In this document: piece after piece, positions 25,741 to 33,796 of the stretch
Layout: each line of letters opens with the position of its first letter
Position numbering within the stretch: the stretch's first letter is position 1
DNA from: MGIIb-Q1 sp964342465
GTDB taxonomy: Archaea; Thermoplasmatota; Poseidoniia; Poseidoniales; Thalassarchaeaceae
Reading direction: 5' to 3'
DNA: 64,000 nt
NCBI GenBank assembly: GCA_964342465.1
Contig: CAYFFQ010000003.1
Span: 62,001-126,000 of the forward strand
Position numbers and translations under genes: made by a program
Notes under the pieces: model-generated
Seen by the model: the letters and a program-made list of their open reading frames with translations, nothing else
Databases searched by the model: none
What the model was told of the DNA's origin: nothing

Positions 25741-26405
25741 TTTGAATTACCCTTCTCGTCCTCAACTGCTAGAACTGGGGCGATGAGTTCCCTCGCTCGC
25801 TGGATGGCTGCGTCGACCGTCATCTCATCCACCGATGAAGAATAGCCTGTGATGTGTTCAAGCACTCCACCCCCTGAGTTGCCCTCACCCGCCCTTCTCC
25901 AACACTCCCAAAGCCCGTCGGTTCTCTCAAATGATTGATGGCTCGCCGTCAATTGGATGGCGCCTCGCAATGATTCCACTGAGTTTGGCCGGCGACAATC
26001 GATGACATGGTCTCCACACCATATCCCATTTACTAGACCCGCCCCCTTCAACTCAACAGAGGTTGGGGTGAAGGTTTCGCACTCTGTTCGAACCGAAATT
26101 TCCAATTTTGAATCCATACAGCGATTAGCAAGACCGAAGGCGAGGTTTTTCTCCAACCACCCCACTGAGACTGCGAGGTTGCTGTTCACAGCCAATTCGA
26201 TTTCATTTCCAATGACGTTTGACCAACCGGCAAGAATTGAAGCGCTCTCTGGTGAAGAGATTATGCCGCTTCCCTGGTTGGGAAACCCGATCTCAGCCCT
26301 CTCATCCACATAAAGAAGTTCAATGTCTCGAAATAACCGGTCGAGGAGTAGATGAGAAGAGAGGAGACCTACCAGACCATCACTCAAAACAGCGATTCGT
26401 ACCAT
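25737..26405 (-). CDS. Short protein resembling the N-terminal half of a geranylgeranyl-reductase-like flavoprotein
   Basis: 222 aa. The start IAVLSDGLVGLLSSHLLLDRL and LLYVDERAEIGFPNQGSGIIS recall the N-terminal region of FAD-dependent geranylgeranyl reductases (strand-helix, acidic strand 2 end, then EIGxPxxCxGLIS). The GxGxxG loop is altered, the family cysteine is Gln, and the second FAD motif (GDAA) is missing, so FAD binding is doubtful. It may be a decayed or repurposed paralogue. It follows the ferredoxin by 4 bases and overlaps the lipid synthase gene by 4 bases, which argues for a translated operon member. Confidence 0.6.
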   Translation of the reverse strand: MVRIAVLSDGLVGLLSSHLLLDRLFRDIELLYVDERAEIGFPNQGSGIISSPESASILAGWSNVIGNEIELAVNSNLAVSVGWLEKNLAFGLANRCMDSKLEISVRTECETFTPTSVELKGAGLVNGIWCGDHVIDCRRPNSVESLRGAIQLTASHQSFERTDGLWECWRRAGEGNSGGGVLEHITGYSSSVDEMTVDAAIQRARELIAPVLAVEDEKGNSK

Positions 26406-26409
26406 TATT

Positions 26410-26616
26410 TCACACACCATTCCTCGGAGTTATGGAAAGGGCGAAAACCGGGCAGGAAGGAAGGCAGAGTTGGCAAAGGGTGCAACTTTCCGAATCAACC
26501 ACCAGCAGCAAACCCTTGAGAGAAAGAGCGAGGGGCGCGCAGAAGGTGATGCAAGCGGCGCACCCATAGCACCGTGACTCATCGACGACGAGAACCGAGC
26601 CATCCTGCAAACCCAC
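26410..26616 (-). CDS. Ferredoxin with two 4Fe-4S clusters
   Basis: 68 aa. Two Cys-x2-Cys-x2-Cys-x3-Cys motifs are present: CYGCAACITFCAP and CTLCQLCLPSCPV. This is the classic bacterial-type 2[4Fe-4S] ferredoxin arrangement except that Ala or Val-Phe follows some cysteines. It is an electron carrier. Start codon GTG at 26616. It heads the minus-strand set with the short flavoprotein-like gene and geranylgeranylglyceryl phosphate synthase, so a role in delivering electrons to lipid chain reduction is possible but not shown. Confidence 0.88.
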   Translation of the reverse strand: MGLQDGSVLVVDESRCYGCAACITFCAPLALSLKGLLLVVDSESCTLCQLCLPSCPVFALSITPRNGV

Positions 26617-26778
26617 TCACCCAACCTGCAGTCGGCTCGATGAGAGGAATCGTCTTGAATAATCCGACGGACCCCTTCGTTTCCAGTGGAAAGGAATGAG
26701 TAAGCAACAGATTGACATAATGAAAGATGATGAATAGCAAAGCAACAGATGTTCAAGTCGTACCGCGGATAGATTATA

Positions 26779-26919
26779 ATGATTAGTCTATTATTTTCTG
26801 GTATTCTTGTGGCATATCTCAGTGAGGTGGACAATTCTCTAGTTCCAATGGAATTAGTGGGGGGCGTCATACCTCTAGCCAACCTTGAAAGAAGACGGTC
26901 ATCAGGCCACATTGATTGA
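26779..26919 (+). CDS. Possible 46-aa peptide ahead of the beta-CASP nuclease
   Basis: An ATG at 26779 opens MISLLFSGILVAYLSEV and runs to a TGA at 26917-26919, one base before the nuclease ATG at 26921. ATTATAAT directly overlaps its upstream side (26773-26780). The N-terminus is hydrophobic. The tight junction with the nuclease start suggests translational coupling, but a chance frame in AT-rich spacer is just as possible. The remaining spacer (26617-26778) holds nothing I recognise. Confidence 0.25.
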   Translation: MISLLFSGILVAYLSEVDNSLVPMELVGGVIPLANLERRRSSGHID

Positions 26920-26920
26920 G

Positions 26921-28234
26921 ATGGTTCTCTATACTCCGGGGTCGACTTCGAAATTTGATGACACATCTGTAGAGGAGGGCTTCGTCAAGTATCACTTTCT
27001 CGGGGGTGGTGATGAAGTAGGAAATGTCGGTTGTGTTCTTGAAGGACCATCTGGCACCCGGTTGCTCATTGATTATGGATTCGTGCCGACGAATCCTCCA
27101 TCCTTTCCTGAAGAAAGCCCTGATGTCTCGGATGTGCTCCTTACCCATTCTCATCTTGACCACGCTGGCTTGATACCGTGGGTTATCGCGTCACATGGTG
27201 CTAAGTTACATTGTACTGAAATGACCGCCGCTCTGCTTGAGATGGTGTGGCGTGATACATACAAGGTTAGTTCCATCGAGAAACAACCACTGCCATGGGA
27301 CAAAAGAGATCTGGAAGAGGCGTTGGATAACATCGTCATCCATGAATTTGGAGAATGGGTTGAGACCGGTGGATGGCGTTGGCGGTTTCACAGGGCAGGA
27401 CATATCCCTGGAGCGGCGATGATAGAGATTGAGACGGAAGACAGGACCATTCTCTGGACTGGGGATTTTGACACGCGCGATTGTCCGTGCGTGAGCGGAG
27501 CCGAGGCGATAGAAGCAGACATTCTTTTCGTGGAAACCACCTATGCGGGTAGGGAGCAACCGAACAGAGAGGAGGAGATACAACGTTTCATTGACCGGGT
27601 AGTGGAGGTGGCTGAAAGGGGCGGTGTGGCTTTAGTGCCGGCGTTCGCCAATGGCCGAGGGCAAGATATTCTCATGCACCTGTGGAACAGCAATTTGGAC
27701 CTCAATGTGCATTTTGATGGCATGGGGAAGAAGATTCTGAATCACTTTCTTGACAACCCGACCTACATCCGAGACCCAGACGCTCTTTCCGAAATTCGCC
27801 GATGGGCTCGCCTGGTGTCATCTAAATCTGACAGAAAGAAGGCGCTTGCTGCCGATGTGATAGTCAGCACCAGTGGGATGTTGGACGGTGGTCCAGCACT
27901 CTGGTATCTCAATAGGTTGAGGAACGACCAGCGAAACGCCATTCTGCTGACAGGTTATCAAGCCGAGGGAAGCGGCGGTCGAATGCTACTTGACGATGGT
28001 CGTCTCGACATCTTCTCCAATCGCGTCGACATCAATCTCGAAGTCGACCAGTTCACCTTTTCAACACATTGTGGTCATTCGGAGATAGTCAATTTCATCA
28101 ATGAAGTGAAACCGAAGGATGTGGTCTTCTTCCATGGTAACAGGGATGATGGTCAGACGGTGTTGAAAGAGATATGTGAAGAAGCAGGGATGAGCGTCCA
28201 TCAACCAGAGAACAGAGTCACTTATCTCATTTGA
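26921..28234 (+). CDS. Metallo-beta-lactamase/beta-CASP ribonuclease, aCPSF2/RNase J-like
   Basis: 437 aa. It has FLGGGDEVGNVGCVLE at the start, LLTHSHLDHAGLIPWVI (zinc motif HxHxDH), AGHIPGAAMIEIE, and ILWTGDFDTRD. The beta-CASP part includes VALVPAFANGRGQDILMHL, then VIVSTSGMLDGGPALWYL, ILLTGYQAEGSGGRML, FSTHCGHSEIVNFI and VVFFHGNRDDGQ. No KH domains precede it, so it is aCPSF2-like rather than aCPSF1. These enzymes cut or trim RNA and act in archaeal RNA turnover. ATG 26921 is preferred because the family starts shortly before the GGGxEVG strand. Confidence 0.9.
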   Translation: MVLYTPGSTSKFDDTSVEEGFVKYHFLGGGDEVGNVGCVLEGPSGTRLLIDYGFVPTNPPSFPEESPDVSDVLLTHSHLDHAGLIPWVIASHGAKLHCTEMTAALLEMVWRDTYKVSSIEKQPLPWDKRDLEEALDNIVIHEFGEWVETGGWRWRFHRAGHIPGAAMIEIETEDRTILWTGDFDTRDCPCVSGAEAIEADILFVETTYAGREQPNREEEIQRFIDRVVEVAERGGVALVPAFANGRGQDILMHLWNSNLDLNVHFDGMGKKILNHFLDNPTYIRDPDALSEIRRWARLVSSKSDRKKALAADVIVSTSGMLDGGPALWYLNRLRNDQRNAILLTGYQAEGSGGRMLLDDGRLDIFSNRVDINLEVDQFTFSTHCGHSEIVNFINEVKPKDVVFFHGNRDDGQTVLKEICEEAGMSVHQPENRVTYLI

Positions 28235-28296
28235 ATCAACATCTCAGAATATACCAATCATCTAATAGGAAATGTGTAGTGCAAGGTTCGGTTGAT

Positions 28297-28605
28297 ATGG
28301 CGAAGAAGCCGGCAAAGAAGGGCGCGCAGGGTGGAAGGAAGCGCCGCCGCAAGAAAAAGATGAAACTCACTCTTCGTAGCAAGAAGATGAAGGGCGAACA
28401 GACCTATTTCGATAAGATTGGTTGGTCGACGACGGAAAGCGGCAATATTCTATCCGCTTCTGAGGAACAGACACAACCCGAAGAGATTGAACACCAATGC
28501 TCGATGTGCGGTTCAATGAACAGAATTCCCCGACCCAAGAGGGACCGATACAAAGTCAGATGTGCATATCCTGAATGCGGCCACGAAGACGAAGTCGGTT
28601 TATGA
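28297..28605 (+). CDS. Small basic zinc-ribbon protein
   Basis: 102 aa. Residues 1-40 are highly basic (GGRKRRRKKKMKLTLRSKK and similar). The C-terminal part has a four-cysteine ribbon: QCSMCGS, then about 17 residues, then RCAYPECGHEDEV. The form suggests binding to RNA, ribosome or DNA. No specific family is recognised. ATG 28297 is used because the longer frame overlaps the nuclease stop. The stop is 2 bases from the end of the convergent TauE-like gene. Confidence 0.7.
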   Translation: MAKKPAKKGAQGGRKRRRKKKMKLTLRSKKMKGEQTYFDKIGWSTTESGNILSASEEQTQPEEIEHQCSMCGSMNRIPRPKRDRYKVRCAYPECGHEDEVGL

Positions 28606-28607
28606 GG

Positions 28608-29390
28608 TCAGGTGACAAGCAACGCCGCCAAACCGAGTAGACGTTTGCCGGCTGCGAGTAACAGCACAGCGACCAATAATTTTCGAATGGCTGTCTGCGG
28701 AGCGAATTTCGCACCATAGGATGACCCGATGAAACCACCGACGAGAACGACACCGATGAAAGATGTGAGAGTATCAACCTCCAAAGTCAATTGGCCCGAA
28801 GCGGTTGCTCCTACGAGACCGGACATGGAGTTGACCCAGATGAAAAGTGCAGATGTGGCTGCCGCCCCCTTCGGAGTCGCCCATCTCTTGAGGAGGACTA
28901 TCGGTGAAAGGAAGATTCCCCCACCCACCCCGATAACCCCACTCGCCAATCCTATCCCCGCCCCCCAAGGTGCGGCTTTGCTGAAAGTGGGAATGTCACA
29001 CTCATACGATTCATCCCCGGCCACCGAGTTGAACAATCTCAAAGCGGCCCAAAGCAGGGTGAGTGAGAGGAGGAGGTCATAGACCATGCCATCGATACGC
29101 AGAAATCCACCGATGAACGCCATCGGCACACTAGCAATAATGAACGGCATTGTCAGCCGAAAGTCGTGAAAACCCTCTTTTCTATATTGGTAGAAGGCGA
29201 GACTCGCCACCACCAGATTGAGAAACCACGCGTGTTGCTTGAGCCAAGCCGCCTCCATCATTCCGTATGATGTGAGTGACATGACGGCGAGATAACCCGA
29301 TGCACCACCATGGCCGACACTGGAATAGAGAATTGCCACGAGGAAAAGGCCGACAAGCAGCAGGGGCAATTCCAACCCACTCATCACCAT
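28608..29390 (-). CDS. TauE/SafE-family membrane transporter
   Basis: 260 aa with about 7-8 hydrophobic helices. The two family half-motifs appear: VGHGGASGYLAVMSL near the N-terminus and GVIGVGGGIFLSPIVLLKRW in the middle. The family exports sulfite or organosulfur anions in some bacteria; substrate here is unknown. It is divergent from moeA, with 25 bases between starts, and convergent with the zinc-ribbon gene. Confidence 0.88.
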   Translation of the reverse strand: MVMSGLELPLLLVGLFLVAILYSSVGHGGASGYLAVMSLTSYGMMEAAWLKQHAWFLNLVVASLAFYQYRKEGFHDFRLTMPFIIASVPMAFIGGFLRIDGMVYDLLLSLTLLWAALRLFNSVAGDESYECDIPTFSKAAPWGAGIGLASGVIGVGGGIFLSPIVLLKRWATPKGAAATSALFIWVNSMSGLVGATASGQLTLEVDTLTSFIGVVLVGGFIGSSYGAKFAPQTAIRKLLVAVLLLAAGKRLLGLAALLVT

Positions 29391-29415
29391 CTACCCCCAT
29401 TCATCGCTTTTTGAT

Positions 29416-30672
29416 ATGTTCGGCGACGAACTCAAGGGCTTGAACCTCATCGCCGAGGCGATGGAGAAGAATGTCTCGATTGCGCGGGCCGTCGAAATCG
29501 CTGTTGAATCATCAACAGTCATACCTCAATTTGAAGAGGTGTCTCTAGCCGATGCAGGTGGCAGAATCCTCAGTCAACCAATTCATTCAAAAGTTGATGA
29601 CCCTCGTTTTGACAACTCGGCGATGGATGGATGGGCAGTCAGGTATTCAGACTGTAATACCCAGCCAACAACCCTACAGGTCATCGACACCATTCAAGCA
29701 GGTGACAGTTCAGATGTGGTGGTGCTGGAAGGCACCGCCTGTCGCATCATGACCGGAGCACCGGTTCCAGCCGGAGCGGATGCCATCGTCATGGTGGAGG
29801 ACAGTTCTGTTGAGGATGGTCAAGTGACAATCACCGGCCCCGCCCGCCCCTCCTACATCCGTAGAAGGGGGGAAAACATCACCAAAGGTGAACTAGGTCT
29901 GCACTCTGGCAGTGTTCTCGGCCCGGCAGAAGTTGCGCTGGCGGCGATGATGGGATATGCCACACTGCCACTCCTGATTCCTCCACGCGTGGCGATTATC
30001 GGTACCGGTGATGAGTTGGTTGAGCCCGGGGAGCCACTTGAAGCGGGGCAGATATACGAATCCAACACCGCAGCTCTATCGGGTTTGGTCAAAAAGATGG
30101 GGTGTGAGCCGGTCCGATATTCCTTTGAGACCGATGACCTTGACAAGTTGCGAAAACTGTTTGACCTCGCTGCGTCAGAGTGCGATTTCATTCTCACTAG
30201 TGGTGGAGTGAGTATGGGGGAGTGGGACCTTGTCAGGCGACTGATGGAGGAAGAGGGTGACATGCGGTTTTGGAGGGTACTCATCAAACCAGGGGGTCCT
30301 CCGCTGTTCGGGTTGTGGAAGGATACTCCCCTGTTCGGTCTGCCAGGCAACCCAGTCAGTAGTCAGGTCGTCTTCATGATGGTGGTCTCGCCGTGGATAG
30401 CCGAATGCTGGAACCACGATGATAAGAGGGGGCCGAAACTATTCGAAAGAGTGAGAGTGAAACTGCTAGACGATGCCCGAGGAGCGAAGCGTAAGGTGAC
30501 CCTTCGGCGGGTATTCATCCGTGTGAATGGCGATGAGTTGGTGGCGGAAGTACCTGATAATCAGGGAAGTGGGAACCTGAGAAGCATGGTGGATTGCAAT
30601 GGATTGACCCTTCTTCCTATCGGGGTCGATGGTAGCAGGGGAGAAGTTGTTGATGCCCTCTGGCTGAGATGA
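29416..30672 (+). CDS. moeA: Molybdopterin molybdotransferase
   Basis: 418 aa. Family motifs: DDPRFDNSAMDGWAVR, CRIMTGAPVPAGADAIVMVED, RRRGENITKGE, PPRVAIIGTGDELVEPGE, YESNTAALSGLV, FILTSGGVSMGEWDLV, and PPLFGLPGNPVSSQVVF. MoeA inserts molybdate into adenylated molybdopterin. With mobA elsewhere in the window it shows that the organism makes molybdenum (or tungsten) cofactor. The start has no strong ribosome site, in keeping with leaderless transcription. Confidence 0.95.
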   Translation: MFGDELKGLNLIAEAMEKNVSIARAVEIAVESSTVIPQFEEVSLADAGGRILSQPIHSKVDDPRFDNSAMDGWAVRYSDCNTQPTTLQVIDTIQAGDSSDVVVLEGTACRIMTGAPVPAGADAIVMVEDSSVEDGQVTITGPARPSYIRRRGENITKGELGLHSGSVLGPAEVALAAMMGYATLPLLIPPRVAIIGTGDELVEPGEPLEAGQIYESNTAALSGLVKKMGCEPVRYSFETDDLDKLRKLFDLAASECDFILTSGGVSMGEWDLVRRLMEEEGDMRFWRVLIKPGGPPLFGLWKDTPLFGLPGNPVSSQVVFMMVVSPWIAECWNHDDKRGPKLFERVRVKLLDDARGAKRKVTLRRVFIRVNGDELVAEVPDNQGSGNLRSMVDCNGLTLLPIGVDGSRGEVVDALWLR

Positions 30673-30743
30673 TGCTGTTCCCCTGAATTCAACCATCAGT
30701 TCAAGAACAGCCGACGCCCGCTCGTTGTTCACTGGGGTTTGTC

Positions 30744-33719
30744 GTGATGGTGGATGAAGGAGTCTCCCCTCGGCCTGATGATGGTTGGATTGTCGTCAAA
30801 GGGGCGAGAACCCACAATCTTCAGAACATCGATGTCGAGATTCCCCGAGGACGATTCGTCGTGGTCTCCGGCGTCTCCGGTTCGGGTAAGTCAAGCCTCG
30901 CCTTCGACACACTCTATGCCGAGGGTCAACGCAGATATGTCGAATCCCTTTCATCGTATGCAAGACAGTTCCTCGGGCAGATGAAAAAACCCGACTGTGA
31001 CAGTATAGAAGGCCTGTCACCAGCAATATCCATCGACCAGAAACAGGGTTCACACAACCCTCGCTCAACCGTAGCGACAACCACTGAAATTCAGGATTAT
31101 CTGCGTTTGATGTATGCGAGAATTGGCAAACCACATTGCCCTGAATGCGGTAAACAAGTGGCAAGACGAACAATTCAAGAGATAGTTGACGATATTCTCT
31201 GGCGAGCAGGAAACCACGCGATAGCCATCTGGTCACCCGTAATCAGAAACCGAAAAGGCACCCACTCAGACCTCTTCAAGACACTTGCCGAACAAGGATT
31301 CCTTCATGGGCGGGTCAATGGGCGGGAGGAGGAATTCACCGACCCACCGACACTCGAGAAGAATCTGCGCCATGATATCGATGTACGGATTGACCGACTC
31401 AGAGTGAAACGGAGTAATCGACAACGGTTGACAGAAGCGGTCGAATCGGGACTGCGCCTCGGTGGCGGCACGGTTGCATGTGAGAGCATATCCAGCGACA
31501 ACTCATCCGATGGTCAACATGTGGGGAGCATGGGGCGGGGCGAAGTGATTCCCTACAGCGAGGAATTCGCTTGCCCGACGCACGGTACGTTCATGCCGGA
31601 ACTTTCGCCAAGAATCTTCTCATTCAACAATCCACTCGGGGCGTGTCCAGCCTGCCAGGGCCTCGGTGTCAATAGGGCGTTCAGTTCCGACCTTGTCATC
31701 AACGGGGGGCGGAGCATCGAAGAGGGTTGCATCCGCCCCTTCCAGACCTCGATGATGTCCGGTTGGTATCGAAGTCAGATGAGCCAGGTTGCGGCACATT
31801 ACAACTTCCCGACCGATGTTCCATTCATGGAATTGGATGAGGATGCCAAAGACATCATCCTCAATGGCTCCGGCTCAACCGAGATAACCTTCAAATTCGA
31901 GTCGGAGAAGGGTTCAGTCTATCAGATGGTGAAACCGTGGGAAGGTGCATTCAACCGATTGATGAGGAGTTATCGCGATACGGACAGCGAGCGCAGCCGC
32001 TCTCGGCTACAATCCTACATGGTCGACCGACCCTGCATCGAATGCGATGGCGCCAAACTCAATCCCGCAGTTCGGGCGGTGACAGTTGGGAAACTGTCAC
32101 TCCCCTCCTATTCAGCCGCCTCCGTTCTAGAATCACTTGCTGTGGTGCAGAAATGGCGGAGTGGTAGAACCAATACCGAGGTTTGGGCGAGATTGGAGAG
32201 AGAGGCACCGGCCACCCCACTGGTGCAGACCGCTGAACAACTCTCGGAAAGAGACCTCTTCGTCGCCGGCGAGGTTCTCAAGGAGATAGAATCCCGAATC
32301 CAGTTCCTCGCCTTCGTAGGTCTTGACTACCTCACCCTTGACCGTCGCTCCAACACACTTTCCGGTGGTGAGAGCCAGAGAATACGCCTCGCCTCCCAGA
32401 TAGGTACGCGATTGACCGGAGTGATGTATGTTCTTGATGAACCGTCCATCGGGTTGCATGCGAGAGACAATCAGAGATTACTGGCAACCCTCAGGGAACT
32501 GTGCGAGTTGGGTAACACACTGTTGGTCATTGAACACGACGAGGAGACCATCAGGCAGGCGGATTGGGCCGTTGACCTCGGTCCCGGTGCTGGAAAGAAT
32601 GGTGGCAGGTTGCTGGTCAGTGGTCCATTATCGGAGTTGGAGAATCATCAAGAAAGCGTTACTGGAGCCTATCTCTCCGGCCGCTCATCAATACCGATTC
32701 CACATCAAAGAATCACCCCCAACGGGACATATCTGCAGGTGAAGGGGGCGGCAGCAAACAACCTGCGATCTATCGATGTTGACATCCCCCTCGGTTGCAT
32801 GACCGCAGTCACCGGCGTCTCCGGTTCGGGCAAATCCAGCCTTGTTTCAGAAATTATCGCACCTGCCCTTCAGCGGGAACTCAACAGCGCCGAAGCATCA
32901 CCGGCTGAATATGGTTCTCTGACCGGTATCGAAGAGGTGGACAAAGTCATCGTCATCGACCAATCCCCCATCGGCCGCACACCGCGTTCAAACAGTGTCA
33001 CCTACACCAAGGCGTTCGGTGAGATTCGCTCCCTCTTTGCAGAAACTCCTCTCGCCCGTGAGAGGGGGTACAGACCGGGCCAGTTCTCTTTCAATGTGCG
33101 TGGGGGCAGGTGTGAGGCGTGTCAGGGTGCAGGTTCACAGAAGATGGAGATGCACTTCCTTGCTGATGTCTGGGTCACCTGCGAGGTATGCGAAGGGAGG
33201 CGATACACGCGGGAGACCTTAGAGGTGGAGTGGCGGGGTCATTCCATCGCTGATGTGTTGGAGATGACAGTGGATGAAGCGGTAGCATTCTTCGCTACAC
33301 ACAAACGCCTGTCAAAGATGCTCAGAACATTACAGGATGTCGGGCTCGGCTACATCGGTTTGGGCCAGCCGGCGACCACACTCTCGGGCGGGGAGGCGCA
33401 ACGCGTGAAACTGGCAACTCAACTTCACCGCCCCGCTAACAGACATACCATCTACATCCTTGATGAACCGACGACGGGGCTTGCACTATCCGACATTCAG
33501 CAACTCATTGACGTGTTGTTGCGTATCAGGGCCAATGGACACACCATCATCATCATCGAACACCACCTTGACATAATAAAATCTGCAGATTGGGTGATAG
33601 ACCTCGGCCCAGAGGGTGGCGATGGTGGCGGAGAGGTGGTTGCGGTTGGACCGCCTGAACTGGTGGCGGAGACACCGCATTCCTACACCGGACAGTTCCT
33701 GAAGAATACGCTTGCTTGA
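30744..33719 (+). CDS. uvrA: Excinuclease ABC subunit A
   Basis: 991 aa. Two ABC modules are seen. The first has VVSGVSGSGKSSLAFDTLYAEGQRRYVESLSSYARQFL and the signature TLSGGESQRIRLASQIG. The second has TGVSGSGKSSLV and TLSGGEAQRVKLATQL. Zinc-binding pairs are CPECGKQV, CPACQGLG (first finger region) and CEACQGAG...CEVCEG. UvrA is the damage sensor of nucleotide excision repair, normally acting with UvrB and UvrC, which are not in this window. Bacterial-type UvrA in an archaeon points to past transfer. GTG 30744 or ATG 30747 is the start. Confidence 0.96.
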   Translation: MMVDEGVSPRPDDGWIVVKGARTHNLQNIDVEIPRGRFVVVSGVSGSGKSSLAFDTLYAEGQRRYVESLSSYARQFLGQMKKPDCDSIEGLSPAISIDQKQGSHNPRSTVATTTEIQDYLRLMYARIGKPHCPECGKQVARRTIQEIVDDILWRAGNHAIAIWSPVIRNRKGTHSDLFKTLAEQGFLHGRVNGREEEFTDPPTLEKNLRHDIDVRIDRLRVKRSNRQRLTEAVESGLRLGGGTVACESISSDNSSDGQHVGSMGRGEVIPYSEEFACPTHGTFMPELSPRIFSFNNPLGACPACQGLGVNRAFSSDLVINGGRSIEEGCIRPFQTSMMSGWYRSQMSQVAAHYNFPTDVPFMELDEDAKDIILNGSGSTEITFKFESEKGSVYQMVKPWEGAFNRLMRSYRDTDSERSRSRLQSYMVDRPCIECDGAKLNPAVRAVTVGKLSLPSYSAASVLESLAVVQKWRSGRTNTEVWARLEREAPATPLVQTAEQLSERDLFVAGEVLKEIESRIQFLAFVGLDYLTLDRRSNTLSGGESQRIRLASQIGTRLTGVMYVLDEPSIGLHARDNQRLLATLRELCELGNTLLVIEHDEETIRQADWAVDLGPGAGKNGGRLLVSGPLSELENHQESVTGAYLSGRSSIPIPHQRITPNGTYLQVKGAAANNLRSIDVDIPLGCMTAVTGVSGSGKSSLVSEIIAPALQRELNSAEASPAEYGSLTGIEEVDKVIVIDQSPIGRTPRSNSVTYTKAFGEIRSLFAETPLARERGYRPGQFSFNVRGGRCEACQGAGSQKMEMHFLADVWVTCEVCEGRRYTRETLEVEWRGHSIADVLEMTVDEAVAFFATHKRLSKMLRTLQDVGLGYIGLGQPATTLSGGEAQRVKLATQLHRPANRHTIYILDEPTTGLALSDIQQLIDVLLRIRANGHTIIIIEHHLDIIKSADWVIDLGPEGGDGGGEVVAVGPPELVAETPHSYTGQFLKNTLA

Positions 33720-33796
33720 TGTGGTGAGAGGAGTGGGCGTAGCCGCTTCATTGATGGGGGGCCTTCGTGACGGGTCAATCAGCAGGGGTTAGGCGT

